A stretch of 64,000 nucleotides of DNA from Firm-04 sp045617625 (GCA_045617625.1 JAZLJA010000040.1:10070-74069), one strand, 5' to 3'. Shown: positions 17,818-27,768, counted from the stretch's first letter. Translations and numbers: made by a program. Notes: generated by a model not told the origin, from the sequence alone.

Positions 17818-20136
17818 ATGAAACTTGCAAAGGGGCTGGTCATTGTTTCGGCAATGACGCTGACGCTTGCGTCAGCAGTGCTGCCGTTTCAGGCTGGAAC
17901 AGGCGGCATATTCGGTGATGCAGCGATCTCTGCATCTGCCGCGGCACAGGGGCCGACTGTAACGGTAAACGGCATTGTCTATGAACTCGGCAAAACACCG
18001 AAAGGGGCAGGATTTCTCTATAAGGCACGCGTGATCGGATGCAGTCTGAAACAAGGCACTGCAAGAATTGCCGATACCGTGCAGTATGGCGGGATGAAGT
18101 TCTATGTGTCATCCATCGTCAAGGGTGCATTTGCCGGCAGCGGCATCACGGGCATCGACATGACGGGTGCGGTTTCAATGTCGCTGATCGAGGATGGCGC
18201 ATTCCAAAACTGTTTGGCACTGAAAGAGGTCGCGTTCCCGGATGAAATGTCAGAGTTCAGCTATGATATGTTCGTGAACTGTCCGAGCATTGAAAGATTC
18301 AGTGTCAGTCCGAACAATGCTTTCTTTTGGGCACAAAAAGGCATTCTCTACAATTATGACAGAAACGAATTGATCGCTTATCCCTGCGGAAAAACCGATG
18401 CGGTGTTTTCTGCATCCCGCAGTGTGGATTCGGTTGCAGCAGGTGCATTCCGCAATGCCGGATTCCTGAAAAAGGTTGATTTCAGTGCATCTGATTCTGT
18501 TGTTGTTGCGGAAACGGCATTTGCTGATTGCGATGCTTTGACGCAGCTTGTGACAGCGGATGAGGATGATGACGCTGAGACCATTTTTGAAAACTATCGC
18601 GGTATGTTCCTGCATACGGATATCACGACGGTCAACGGCACGAAGCTTTATTCGGCTGCAGAGGATAATTTGACGGAACCTCAGATCGCGGCGGAATTTT
18701 CCGATGCCGTGTGCCGCAATTTCGGCAAAGAGTATGTCGATTTCCGTTTCATTGCACAGTTTGTGAATGCCTATGCCGATTACGTTGTCGCCACAGAACT
18801 CCATGCGGATGACAATGAGTTCCGGAGAGCCGTGAAGCTGCATGATTGGGTGATCGCCCGCGCAGATTCTGCCGTGATTCTCGGACCTGAAATGGAAAGT
18901 GACCGCCGCAATCATGTGGATGCTTCGATTTTCCTCAAGTATGCAGAGGGCGGATATTACAGCGTATGCGACGGTTTCTCCCGTGCGTATGCGATCCTGA
19001 TGAAAAAAGCAGGTGTGGAGTGCTATTACGTCAGCGGCACCGATAAGGCTTTCATCGGAAAGAATCAGACAGTGGGTTCTCACGCATGGAACCTTGCAAA
19101 AATCAACGGCAATTTTTATCATATTGATGTTTACTGGGATAACAATGCGTCGGCTGACGATGAGACTCCCTCGTATTTTCATTTCATGGGCTCTGATGAG
19201 GAGTTCGACGCATCCCATAAATACAGCTGGTCAGCGAGCGAGGACAGCAGCCTGAAACGCGGTGCAGGGATCGCAATGTATTCCCTCAACAATCTGGGTG
19301 ATGTCAATCTGGACGGCGAAGTGACATGGCGCGATGCCAAACTCATCGGGGAATATATATCCAAAAATGCCGAACTGAACGCAGAACAGCTTGTCTATGC
19401 CGATGTGGATTTTGACGGCGAAGTGACGACCTCCGATGCGGTGTTCATCATCAGCTACTGGACGGCAGCAGCACAGGGCGATGTCACCATGAACGGCAAG
19501 ATTGATGCCGATGATGCCGCAAAAGCACGCGATTACGTGCAGGGACGTCAGAGTGATCTTACGTATTTGCAGGTTGACCGCATTGATATGGATCTGGATG
19601 AAGCCCTCACAATGTACGATGTGGGCGAGATCATCAAATCTGAGGGGCAGATCATGAACAATGCCACCTTCAAGAATTATGTGGTCGCATATCAGAAAGA
19701 TCCTGAAAAATTTGCCGAAGCCGAAGCCCTGACGAAAAAAATCTTTGCTTCATATTTCGGTGCAGATGAAGGAGAACTGATCCTCTCTGAACTGATGGAC
19801 GAGCCTGAATCGCAGACCGAGGCGGAGATCGCGGATGCATCGGCTGAAGCTGAGGAAACGGCGGAGGAGATTCCGACCGTCACACTCCCTTCGGAAACGG
19901 ATGCGCCTGAAACGGCTGAAACCACCGAAACGACTGTCGTCACCGAAACAACGGAAATGACAGAGCCCGAATCGGAGGAGACGCTTGTCACGGAAGAAAC
20001 GAAGGCAGTCACCGAGGAAACCCTTGCGGATGAATCGGCAGAGGAGGAAGCTCCTGCGCCTGAGCGTGAGGAAGAAGAACCCCCTGCGGAGGAAGAACAT
20101 CGCGGTTTGCTGGAACGCATTTTCCCGCACCGATAA
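17818..20136 (+). CDS. Secreted LRR (BspA-type) - transglutaminase-like - dockerin protein
   Basis: 772 residues from the ATG at 17818, chosen for GGAGGAG upstream and the signal peptide it opens. BspA-type leucine-rich repeats span about 65-270 (for example GAFQNCLALKEVAFP). A transglutaminase/protease-like domain follows (about 300-470) with the triad C384 (VCDGFSRAY), H422 (GSHAWNL) and D437 (YHIDVYWD) intact. Dockerin-type calcium loops come next (DVNLDGEVTWRD and DVDFDGEVTTSD near 500-545), with two further degenerate loops to about 610. The last 120 residues are a Glu/Thr-rich tail ending in a short basic segment. It may cleave or cross-link proteins on the cell surface or in the cellulosome; the target is unknown. 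Confidence 0.87.
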   Translation: MKLAKGLVIVSAMTLTLASAVLPFQAGTGGIFGDAAISASAAAQGPTVTVNGIVYELGKTPKGAGFLYKARVIGCSLKQGTARIADTVQYGGMKFYVSSIVKGAFAGSGITGIDMTGAVSMSLIEDGAFQNCLALKEVAFPDEMSEFSYDMFVNCPSIERFSVSPNNAFFWAQKGILYNYDRNELIAYPCGKTDAVFSASRSVDSVAAGAFRNAGFLKKVDFSASDSVVVAETAFADCDALTQLVTADEDDDAETIFENYRGMFLHTDITTVNGTKLYSAAEDNLTEPQIAAEFSDAVCRNFGKEYVDFRFIAQFVNAYADYVVATELHADDNEFRRAVKLHDWVIARADSAVILGPEMESDRRNHVDASIFLKYAEGGYYSVCDGFSRAYAILMKKAGVECYYVSGTDKAFIGKNQTVGSHAWNLAKINGNFYHIDVYWDNNASADDETPSYFHFMGSDEEFDASHKYSWSASEDSSLKRGAGIAMYSLNNLGDVNLDGEVTWRDAKLIGEYISKNAELNAEQLVYADVDFDGEVTTSDAVFIISYWTAAAQGDVTMNGKIDADDAAKARDYVQGRQSDLTYLQVDRIDMDLDEALTMYDVGEIIKSEGQIMNNATFKNYVVAYQKDPEKFAEAEALTKKIFASYFGADEGELILSELMDEPESQTEAEIADASAEAEETAEEIPTVTLPSETDAPETAETTETTVVTETTEMTEPESEETLVTEETKAVTEETLADESAEEEAPAPEREEEEPPAEEEHRGLLERIFPHR

Positions 20137-20149
20137 GATGAATATGATG

Positions 20150-20186
20150 AAAAATCGGTTCTCAGGGAGATCCGATTTTTTGTTTT
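20150..20186 (+). terminator. Terminator after the LRR/transglutaminase gene
   Basis: AAAAATCGG / CCGATTTTT (20150-20158, 20172-20180) with a 13-nt loop, followed by a T-rich run. Confidence 0.75.
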
Positions 20187-20253
20187 TTGTGTGCTGATGT
20201 TTGTTCGGATATGCAGGATATGTTCAAGATTTCCGCATTCTTTTCCGAAATGC

Positions 20254-20282
20254 TTGCATTGTGTCCGATCATATGCTATACT
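20254..20282 (+). promoter_or_regulatory. Promoter of the sensor-GGDEF gene
   Basis: TTGCAT (20254-20259), 17-bp spacer, TATACT (20277-20282) preceded by TGC, 52 bp upstream of the ATG. Confidence 0.7.
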
Positions 20283-20334
20283 ATAAAAAAACGATATCTG
20301 ATATCGTGACAAAGGGAAACAAAGAGGTGATACC

Positions 20335-22227
20335 ATGGCACGCATACTATGTTTTATGGGCGAGATCACCATTGATTTTCAATCGGAATTGATGCAGGCT
20401 TTCTCGATTCGGGCTGCTGAATATGGACATGAGATCGTGTTCTGCATCGGCTTTGATACCGACGAGGTCAATTCCATGCACGGCGAAATTGAACGCAAGA
20501 TCATTGATATCCCATGTGTTTCGGATTATGACGGCATTGTAATCTGTCCCGATACATTCGGCATCGACGGCATGACGGTGGAATTGTGCGATTACATCGC
20601 TGAAAATGCGAAGTGTCCTGTTATTTCGATTCGAGCAAAGGATGATCGGTTTTATAATGTGCTGCTGGAGGACGACCGCGCCATTTTTGATATGGTGGAG
20701 CATTTTATCACCGTGCATCATTTCACGCGCATTTGTTTTATGACGGGGCGTATGGAGCTTGAGGATGCCAGACGGCGTTTGGGTGCATACAAAGCGGCAA
20801 TGGCAAAGCACGGGCTGGAAGTCAATGACGGCATGGTGTTTGAGGGCGATTATTGGCGGCGAAAAGGCGAGGAAGCGGTCTACTGGTTTTTCCACAACGG
20901 ATTGGAACCGCCACAGGCAATCGTTTGTGCCAACGACTATATGGCAATCTCCGTCTGCAACGCGCTGCACGAGCATCATCTGCGCGTGCCTGAGGACATC
21001 TGTGTTTCGGGCTTTGACGGCATTGATGAAGCACGCTGCTATATGCCGCCGATTTCCAGTGTCAGTGCGTCGGCAAATGCGGTGTGCGATGCTGCACTTT
21101 CGCTGCTGAATGACTTGCTGGAAGGAAAGCCCTGTCCGAAGAATACGATGATACCGCTGAATATGGAATACCGAAACAGCTGCGGTTGCCAGTCAACGAT
21201 CGATTTTGAATCTTACCGCAGTTTGTCGATCACCAAAGAGGCTTGCTTGGCGGCATTGCATTTCTGCCCGTATATCGGGCTTGATTTTGAAACAGCCGAT
21301 ACCGTATCAGAACTGTTTTACATCGTTTATCAGGTGACAACGAATCGGACATGGGGCAGCTTTGAGGATTTCGGTACGCTTTATTTCTGTTTCTGCGATG
21401 AAAGTGAACGGCAGGACAATCTGGTGGAGATGGCAGGGCAGTTCACGCAGCATATGAAGCTTGCGGCAAAGGTATCGCAAAAAGGTGTGGAGATCATCGA
21501 CGAAACCTTTTTGCGCAGTGAACTTCTCCCTGCAAAATACCGCGATTCGATCGTGCCGAATCATGTGTTTGTGCTGCACTGCAAGGATTACTGCTACGGC
21601 TATGTTGTGCTGCAAAATGCGGATATCTCCGGCTGCAAGCAGCTTGTCAAACCGCTGATCTTCTCCATCGGCAATGCACTTGACCGTATTCGCGTGTTTT
21701 CAGAGAATCAGACGGTGAAAAAACTGCGGGAGCAAACTTATATCGACGACATGACGCAGATCCCCAACCGCCGATATATGGAGCATTTCATCCGCAAGCT
21801 GTATGAGCGTCTGGTGCGCACGGGGCAGACATTCTGTGTCATGAGTATTGACATGGACGGCTTGAAATTCATCAACGATACCTACGGGCATCTGGAGGGC
21901 GACAATGCAATCTGTGCCGCAGCCAAGCTGCTTGACAGTGTCAAGCCGACAAACGGCATGGCAGCCAGAGTGGGCGGTGATGAATATTCGATGCTGTTTC
22001 CCACACAGAATGCAACGGAAGCGGAGGAAGTTTCCGCAAAGATTGAAGCCGCCATCGCCGCTTATAATGAAACATCGGGGAAACCCTATCAGCTTTCGGT
22101 CAGCATCGGATATGAATTTTGTCAGCAGGGCACAGAACTGCTGAACTGCGTTCACAACGCCGATAAGAAAATGTATGTAAGCAAACGGCTGAAGAAGAAC
22201 AGTCGGCTTGGGCAAAGCACCGAGTAA
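20335..22227 (+). CDS. LacI-type ligand-binding domain fused to a GGDEF diguanylate cyclase
   Basis: 630 residues, no signal peptide, no membrane segment and no DNA-binding helix-turn-helix. Residues about 1-285 form a periplasmic-binding-like fold of the LacI/GalR sugar-sensing type (ICVSGFDGIDEARCY matches the conserved end of that domain). A middle region (about 290-445) resembles a GAF-like sensor. Residues about 455-625 are GGDEF: DDMTQIPNRRYMEHF at its start, a metal-binding Asp in IDMDGLKFINDTYGH, and the active-site loop GGDEY (547-551). No RxxD inhibitory site is seen before the loop. It probably makes cyclic di-GMP in response to a cytoplasmic sugar or related ligand. It is a single-gene unit between two terminators. 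Confidence 0.88.
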   Translation: MARILCFMGEITIDFQSELMQAFSIRAAEYGHEIVFCIGFDTDEVNSMHGEIERKIIDIPCVSDYDGIVICPDTFGIDGMTVELCDYIAENAKCPVISIRAKDDRFYNVLLEDDRAIFDMVEHFITVHHFTRICFMTGRMELEDARRRLGAYKAAMAKHGLEVNDGMVFEGDYWRRKGEEAVYWFFHNGLEPPQAIVCANDYMAISVCNALHEHHLRVPEDICVSGFDGIDEARCYMPPISSVSASANAVCDAALSLLNDLLEGKPCPKNTMIPLNMEYRNSCGCQSTIDFESYRSLSITKEACLAALHFCPYIGLDFETADTVSELFYIVYQVTTNRTWGSFEDFGTLYFCFCDESERQDNLVEMAGQFTQHMKLAAKVSQKGVEIIDETFLRSELLPAKYRDSIVPNHVFVLHCKDYCYGYVVLQNADISGCKQLVKPLIFSIGNALDRIRVFSENQTVKKLREQTYIDDMTQIPNRRYMEHFIRKLYERLVRTGQTFCVMSIDMDGLKFINDTYGHLEGDNAICAAAKLLDSVKPTNGMAARVGGDEYSMLFPTQNATEAEEVSAKIEAAIAAYNETSGKPYQLSVSIGYEFCQQGTELLNCVHNADKKMYVSKRLKKNSRLGQSTE

Positions 22228-22267
22228 CGAGGCAATGCATCGCAGATGCAACTTAATCTGCAAATTG

Positions 22268-22306
22268 AAACGCCTGCTGAATTTTGCATCAGCAGGCGTT
22301 TTTTTG
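22268..22306. terminator. Bidirectional terminator between the GGDEF and PPK2 genes
   Basis: AAACGCCTGCTGA / TCAGCAGGCGTTT (22268-22280, 22289-22301), a perfect 13-bp stem with 8-nt loop and T7 on the plus strand. It ends at the stop codon of the convergent PPK2 gene. Confidence 0.9.
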
Positions 22307-23245
22307 TTATTTGGATTTCTTCTTTGCGGTTTTCTTCGATTTTGTTTTTTCAGGCTTTACCGCAGCAGCGTCCGGCACATCCGCGGCAAGGATCTCTCTG
22401 CACGCCGCAAGCTGTTCTTTGTCCTCAGCGGGCATAGGGGGATATTCGGATTTTGCAGCTTTGAGGGCATTCAGCAGAATTTCCGTAATGAGATATCTTG
22501 TGTACCACCGCTGATTTCCGGGCAGCACATACCACGGGCTGTGCGGTGTGGCGGTCTGGTTGATGACATCGTTGAAACAGCTCAGATATGCATCGAATTT
22601 GTCGCGCACTTTGAGGTCATCGGCACGGAACTTCCAGTTCTTTTCGGGGATGTCGATGCGTTCGAGAAGCTGCTGTGCCTGTTCCTCTTTGGTGATGTGC
22701 AGGAAGATCTTCACCACCTGATAGCCGTTTTGCCACAGATATTTTTCAAAGGCGTTGACCTGTTCGCAGCGTTCCGCGAAGAATTTCTTGTCGCTTTTTC
22801 CGATGATGCGTTCTGACATATGGTAATGCGGCTTGATGCCCTCCACCTGCACGGTGACCAGATCTTCATAATGGCTGCGGTTGAACACTGCGATTTCGCC
22901 GCGGTTGGGGATATTCCGATGGATGCGCCAGAGATAGTCATGCGACAATTCCTCATCGTTCGGGGCTTTGAACGAATAGACCTTCACGCCCTGCGGATTG
23001 ATGCCGCTGAACACGTTTTTGATTGCCGAATCTTTTCCAGAGGCATCCAAAGCCTGAATGACAAGCACGATGCCCTCTCTGCCGTCCGCATAGAATTTTT
23101 CCTGCAATGCCGCGATTTCTTCCTTGTTCTTCTCGTATTTTGCGATGATATCCTCTTTTACCACATTGTCTTTTGCGGCATCTGTCGGCAGTTTGCGGAT
23201 ATCGATTTTTTTCTCACCTGTCAATGCATATTTGTCAGCTTTCAT
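22307..23245 (-). CDS. ppk2: Polyphosphate kinase 2 family protein
   Basis: 312 residues from the ATG at 23245 (AAAGGA at about 10 bases; a GTG 9 bases earlier lies too close to it). It is a one-domain PPK2: the phosphate-binding loop variant QALDASGKDSAIK (about 66-78) and the Walker B-like region AVFNRSHYEDL (about 121-131). These enzymes transfer phosphate between polyphosphate and nucleoside mono- or diphosphates. The last 20 residues are a Lys/Thr/Ser-rich tail. It lies 31-41 bp after an ABC exporter gene and before a strong terminator, so it is probably the last gene of that transcript. Confidence 0.9.
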   Translation of the reverse strand: MKADKYALTGEKKIDIRKLPTDAAKDNVVKEDIIAKYEKNKEEIAALQEKFYADGREGIVLVIQALDASGKDSAIKNVFSGINPQGVKVYSFKAPNDEELSHDYLWRIHRNIPNRGEIAVFNRSHYEDLVTVQVEGIKPHYHMSERIIGKSDKKFFAERCEQVNAFEKYLWQNGYQVVKIFLHITKEEQAQQLLERIDIPEKNWKFRADDLKVRDKFDAYLSCFNDVINQTATPHSPWYVLPGNQRWYTRYLITEILLNALKAAKSEYPPMPAEDKEQLAACREILAADVPDAAAVKPEKTKSKKTAKKKSK

Positions 23246-23285
23246 AGAAAACACATCCTTTCATTAAATGGGTGATTGTGATATA

Positions 23286-25103
23286 TCAGGTCGCCTGACC
23301 TGCAAACTGTGTCATATAGAGATCATAGTACTTGCCTTTCTTGGCAAGCAGTTCGGTGTGGTTGCCGCTTTCCACGATCCTTCCCTGATCCATGACGATG
23401 ATCTGGTCGGCATCCTGAATTGTGGAGAGACGGTGTGCGATGATCAGGCTTGTGCGGTCTTTCATCAGCTTGTTCATCGCGTTCTGAATGTTCAGCTCTG
23501 TACGGGTATCGACATTGGAGGTTGCCTCATCAAGAATGAGGATCTGGGGATAGGAGAGGAATGCTCTGCCGATGGCGATGAGCTGCTGTTCGCCCTGTGA
23601 AAGGCTGACGCTTGTCTGCGAGAGCATGGTGTCATACTGTTCGGGCAGTTTTTTGATGACCTTGTCGCAGTAGCTGAATTCGGCAGCGCGGTCAAGTTCT
23701 TCCTGTGTGGGGTTTCCGACTGCGTAGGCGAGGTTGCCGCGGATAGTGTCGGAAAACAGTTTGGTATCCTGCAGCACGATGCCGACGCTGTCGCGCAGAC
23801 TGGTGAGGGAGATGTCGCAGATGTTTTGTCCGTCAAGCAGAATTTCGCCGCTGTCGATGTTGTAAAAGCGCATGAGCAGATTGATGATAGTGGTTTTGCC
23901 GCTGCCCGTAGAACCGACCAAAGCGATTTTCTTTCCGGATTCGATCTTCAGCGAAAAGTCAGAGATCACGCGCTTTTCAGGCACATACGAGAAGTTGACG
24001 TTTTTGAATTCGATGATGCCTTTCACCTTTTCGACTTCGATGGCTTTGCCGCTGAAATCTTCCGATTCCGCATCGAGGATGGAGAACACGCGCTCAGCAC
24101 CTGCAATGGCAGTCTGAATTTCGCCGTAGAGCTGAGAAAGCTCATTGATGGGGCGTGAGAACTGCTTGGAGTAGATGATGAAAGCCGAAATGACACCGAC
24201 GGTGATATAACCTTTCAATGCAAAATATGCGCCAAACACGGATACAATGACAAACGAAATGTTGCTGAGCATATTCATGACAGGTCCCATGCAGTTACTG
24301 ATGCTTTTTGCAATGATGCCCGTGAATGTGAGGTTATCTGCTGTTTTTGTGAAGGTGCTGATGACGGCATCCTGCTGATTGTAAGCGGCGATGGTCTTGT
24401 AATTTGTGACCATTTCTTCCACCGTGCCGTTGAGTTCACCGAGGAGTGTCTGCTGTTTGACGTAATATTTCCGCATACGCTTGGTGATGAAGCTTGTAAA
24501 CAGCACCGTGAGGAAAATCGTGGAGCAGGAAAGCAGACCGAGCGGAATGCTGTAATAGAGCATCATGATGAAGGTGCCGATGAGTGTCAGAACGCCGGAA
24601 AACAGCGAACTCAGCGAGGAGGAAATGATGCTTGAAATGTTCTCGACATCGTTGGTCATGCGGCTGATGAGATCGCCGTGTGAGTGGGAGTCGAGGTAAG
24701 AGATCGGGAGATGAACGATTTTGTCGAACAGGGTTTTGCGCAGTTTGCTGACGATTCTCTGGCTGAGGGAAGCACTCAGATAGCCCTGCACGAGTGTTGC
24801 GGCACCGTGGATCAGATAGGTCACCAGCATAAGGATCAGAAAATGGGGGAGTCTGCGGAAATTGCCTGTCACGATCTGGTCAATGGCGGAACTCTGGAAA
24901 CTTGGTGCGATCACCGAAGCAATGACGCAGATCAGCACCACTGCGCCCATGAGGATCACAAACCGCATTTCCGATTTGAAAAAGGCGAGCAGTCGTTTGA
25001 GCGTTGCCCCGAAGTTTTCGGCTTTTTCGATGGGTTTTCCCATATTGCCGCGGTTTCTGCCGAAGCTTGGTGTTTTTGCGGGTGTATCAGCCATTCTGCT
25101 CAC
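23286..25103 (-). CDS. Heterodimeric ABC exporter, half with complete Walker B
   Basis: 605 residues. An N-terminal extension, six membrane segments (about 45-330) and a nucleotide-binding domain (about 365-600). Walker A reads GSTGSGKTT, Walker B ILILDEATS with the catalytic Glu, and the signature is LSQGE instead of LSGGQ. Its partner (25087-26883) has the normal signature but Asp in place of the catalytic Glu. The pair therefore forms one normal and one degenerate ATP site, as in known heterodimeric type IV exporters such as TM287/288. The genes overlap by 17 bp. The substrate is unknown; peptides or drugs are usual. Confidence 0.92.
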   Translation of the reverse strand: MSRMADTPAKTPSFGRNRGNMGKPIEKAENFGATLKRLLAFFKSEMRFVILMGAVVLICVIASVIAPSFQSSAIDQIVTGNFRRLPHFLILMLVTYLIHGAATLVQGYLSASLSQRIVSKLRKTLFDKIVHLPISYLDSHSHGDLISRMTNDVENISSIISSSLSSLFSGVLTLIGTFIMMLYYSIPLGLLSCSTIFLTVLFTSFITKRMRKYYVKQQTLLGELNGTVEEMVTNYKTIAAYNQQDAVISTFTKTADNLTFTGIIAKSISNCMGPVMNMLSNISFVIVSVFGAYFALKGYITVGVISAFIIYSKQFSRPINELSQLYGEIQTAIAGAERVFSILDAESEDFSGKAIEVEKVKGIIEFKNVNFSYVPEKRVISDFSLKIESGKKIALVGSTGSGKTTIINLLMRFYNIDSGEILLDGQNICDISLTSLRDSVGIVLQDTKLFSDTIRGNLAYAVGNPTQEELDRAAEFSYCDKVIKKLPEQYDTMLSQTSVSLSQGEQQLIAIGRAFLSYPQILILDEATSNVDTRTELNIQNAMNKLMKDRTSLIIAHRLSTIQDADQIIVMDQGRIVESGNHTELLAKKGKYYDLYMTQFAGQAT

Positions 25104-26883
25104 CCTCTTTCTTCATCTGTGATGCGTAGATATCCTGATAGACTTTGCAGGATTTCAGAAGATTATCGTGTTTGTCGCAGGCGATGACTGTGCCGTTTTC
25201 CAGCACAGCGATGCGGTCGGCATTCTGCACCGAGGAGATTCTCTGCGCGATGATGATTTTGGTCATGTCCTGATATTGTGTGCGCAGAGCGTTCTGGAGA
25301 TCGGCTTCGGTTTTGAAGTCCAGAGCCGAGGTCGAGTCGTCGAGAATAAGGATCTCGGCTTTTTTGAGCAGTCCGCGGCTGATGGCGATACGCTGCCGCT
25401 GTCCGCCCGAAAGGCTCATGCCCGATTCTGCAACGGGTGTATCATACTGCTGCGGCTGCTGCATGATGAAATCATCCGCCTGTGCGGCGCGGGCAGCTTC
25501 TTTCACTTCATCCTCAGTGGCGTCTTTCTTGCCAAGCAGAATGTTTTCGCGGATCGTGGTGCTGAAAAGTTCGCTTTTTTGCAGCACGATCGAGATTTTG
25601 TCGCGCAGTTCATTCAGTTTGTAGTCCTTGACATTGACGCCGTCCACAGTGACCGTTCCTGCCGTGACATCGTAGAAACGCGGGATCAGGTGAATGAGCG
25701 AGCTTTTGCCGCAGCCTGTTTCGCCGATGACTGCGAGCGTTTCGCCCTTGCCGACATGCAGCGAAATATCGTGCAGAATGTTGACGCCCGATTCGGGATA
25801 TCCGAAACTGACGCCGTCAAAGGTCACGGTGCCGAACTCTCCGCTGGCGGCTGCGCCATTGCCGTCTGCGATGGGGCTTTCGCTTTCAAGGATTTCTTTC
25901 AGACGTTTCGTGGAGGTGATGCCGCGTGTGACATTCTGGAAAATCATGGCGAGCATCATCATGCCGTTGAGAATCTGCGAGAGATAGGTGACAGCTGCCA
26001 TGACCGTACCGGGTGCAGCGGAACCATCCTGCACGCGCAGAGAACCGATGAGAATGACAGCGATCGTGGCGAGGTTCAGGACAATGTTCATGACCGGACG
26101 CATATACGACATGAGGATCAGCACACGGAACTGCGTATCGACCAGATCATCATTGCTTTTTGCAAAACGGGCATTTTCGCGGTTTTCCTGCACGAATGCC
26201 TTGACAACACGCGCTCCTGCGATATTCTCCTGAATGACGGTATTCATGGCATCAATGCGTGATTGCAGCAGCTGAAACAGCGGATTGGTTTTCCACAGCA
26301 CAAATCCGATTTCCAGCAGGATCAGGGGCAGTGCAATGGCGATGACAATGCCGAAATCAGCGGCGAGTGACACAAGCGCGATACTGCCTGCAATGAAAAA
26401 CATGATGCATCGCACACAGCTTCGGATGATCTGTGCGACCATGGTTTCCATCTGGGTAACATCGTTTGTGGTACGGGTGATGAGCGAACCGACCGAGAAA
26501 TCATCGGTTTGCGAGAACGAGAAGTGCATGATGCGCTCAAATGCGGATTTGCGGATCTCATTGCCGAAATTCTGACTGCACAGATTGGCAAACACAGCAC
26601 TCAGAATACCGCTGATGCCGCCGCCGATGACAATGAGGATCATTTTGAGCCCCGTGCCTGTGACGATGCCCATGTCAGGGAGATTGTTGTTGTTCAGTCC
26701 GAGAATGCCGTTATCGACGATTTCAGCCATCATGCGCGGCTGCACAAGATCCACATAGACCTCGAGCACCATGAAAACCGCAGCGAGCAGGGCGAAATGC
26801 CAATATTTGAGGAGATGCTTGCGTATCAAAAACTGACACATCCTTTCTTTTTTGCGGAATTTTCCGCATAGATCTTCTGTCAT
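25087..26883 (-). CDS. Heterodimeric ABC exporter, half with degenerate Walker B
   Basis: 598 residues from the ATG at 26883; an in-frame ATG at 26841 (MCQFLIRKHLLKYWH) matches the family's usual N-terminus better, but its AAAGG lies directly against the codon, so the start is uncertain. Six membrane segments (about 30-330), then a nucleotide-binding domain with Walker A GETGCGKSS, signature LSGGQ and Walker B ILILDDSTS, where Asp replaces the catalytic Glu. It pairs with the next gene. It begins 36 bp after the Wzm-type permease, so all may share the promoter at 29118-29146. Confidence 0.92.
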   Translation of the reverse strand: MTEDLCGKFRKKERMCQFLIRKHLLKYWHFALLAAVFMVLEVYVDLVQPRMMAEIVDNGILGLNNNNLPDMGIVTGTGLKMILIVIGGGISGILSAVFANLCSQNFGNEIRKSAFERIMHFSFSQTDDFSVGSLITRTTNDVTQMETMVAQIIRSCVRCIMFFIAGSIALVSLAADFGIVIAIALPLILLEIGFVLWKTNPLFQLLQSRIDAMNTVIQENIAGARVVKAFVQENRENARFAKSNDDLVDTQFRVLILMSYMRPVMNIVLNLATIAVILIGSLRVQDGSAAPGTVMAAVTYLSQILNGMMMLAMIFQNVTRGITSTKRLKEILESESPIADGNGAAASGEFGTVTFDGVSFGYPESGVNILHDISLHVGKGETLAVIGETGCGKSSLIHLIPRFYDVTAGTVTVDGVNVKDYKLNELRDKISIVLQKSELFSTTIRENILLGKKDATEDEVKEAARAAQADDFIMQQPQQYDTPVAESGMSLSGGQRQRIAISRGLLKKAEILILDDSTSALDFKTEADLQNALRTQYQDMTKIIIAQRISSVQNADRIAVLENGTVIACDKHDNLLKSCKVYQDIYASQMKKEGEQNG

Positions 26884-26919
26884 GAAGCGTGGATGTCCTG
26901 AGCCATTTGAAGCAAGGGA

Positions 26920-27768
26920 TTACACAGTGTCCATGAATGTTTTTTCCACCTTGTGAAACAGCAGAATACCGAACGTGAGCACCAACAGAGTGAAAGCCGC
27001 CGACCAAAGCAGCCCCGCGGTACTGATCTGTCCCTGTCCCAGCATCATCATGCGGAACAGTTCCATCATCTGCGTGACGGGATTCCACATGAGAAGTGTG
27101 CGCATCCAGCCGTTTTTTGCCATGGAAAGGGGATAGACGACAGGTGTTGCATACATCCAGAGGGAAACACCGAATGTGACAACGATCGAGAGGTCACGGT
27201 ATTTGGTGGTGAGGCTGCTGACGATGATGCCGCATCCGAGTGCCATTCCGCCCATAATCAGCAGCACAACAGGGAGCGCAGGCATCAGAGCCCAGTTGGG
27301 ATGAATGGCACCCTTTGCAAGGTAATATCCCCAGAACAGAAGCACCATGAGCATCTGAATACAAAAGCTGAAAGCGGATGAGAGAATCACGGAGATCGGT
27401 TTGGTGAGCCGCGGGAAATACACTTTTCCGAATACATTTGCGTTATCGCGGAACGTGTTGGCGGTTTTGTTGATACTTTGCGCAAAGAAGCTCCACAGCG
27501 CATTGCCGATCATATAGAAAAGGAGTTTTGGCGTGCCGTCAGTATCAAGGTTTGCGATGTTGCCGAACACTATGGTGTAGATCACGGTTGTGATGAACGG
27601 ATTGAGCAGGATCCACGCAGGTCCGAGGATCGTCTGCTTATAGATCAGCGCGAAATCCTTTTTCACGAACATGAGGATCAGGTCACGGTATTGCCAGAGT
27701 TCCTTGAGATCCCATGAAAACCAATGGTGTTCTGCGGTGATGTGTGTGTGGCGGTATTCATGCTTCAT
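26920..27768 (-). CDS. ABC-2 polysaccharide export permease (Wzm/TagG type)
   Basis: 282 residues with six predicted membrane segments, including FALIYKQTILGPAWILLNP near residue 40, a family hallmark. Such permeases export lipid-linked polysaccharide or teichoic acid together with a Wzt/TagH ATPase. The ATPase gene lies directly upstream with an 11-bp overlap. No glycosyltransferase genes are in the window, so the glycan is not known. Confidence 0.92.
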   Translation of the reverse strand: MKHEYRHTHITAEHHWFSWDLKELWQYRDLILMFVKKDFALIYKQTILGPAWILLNPFITTVIYTIVFGNIANLDTDGTPKLLFYMIGNALWSFFAQSINKTANTFRDNANVFGKVYFPRLTKPISVILSSAFSFCIQMLMVLLFWGYYLAKGAIHPNWALMPALPVVLLIMGGMALGCGIIVSSLTTKYRDLSIVVTFGVSLWMYATPVVYPLSMAKNGWMRTLLMWNPVTQMMELFRMMMLGQGQISTAGLLWSAAFTLLVLTFGILLFHKVEKTFMDTV

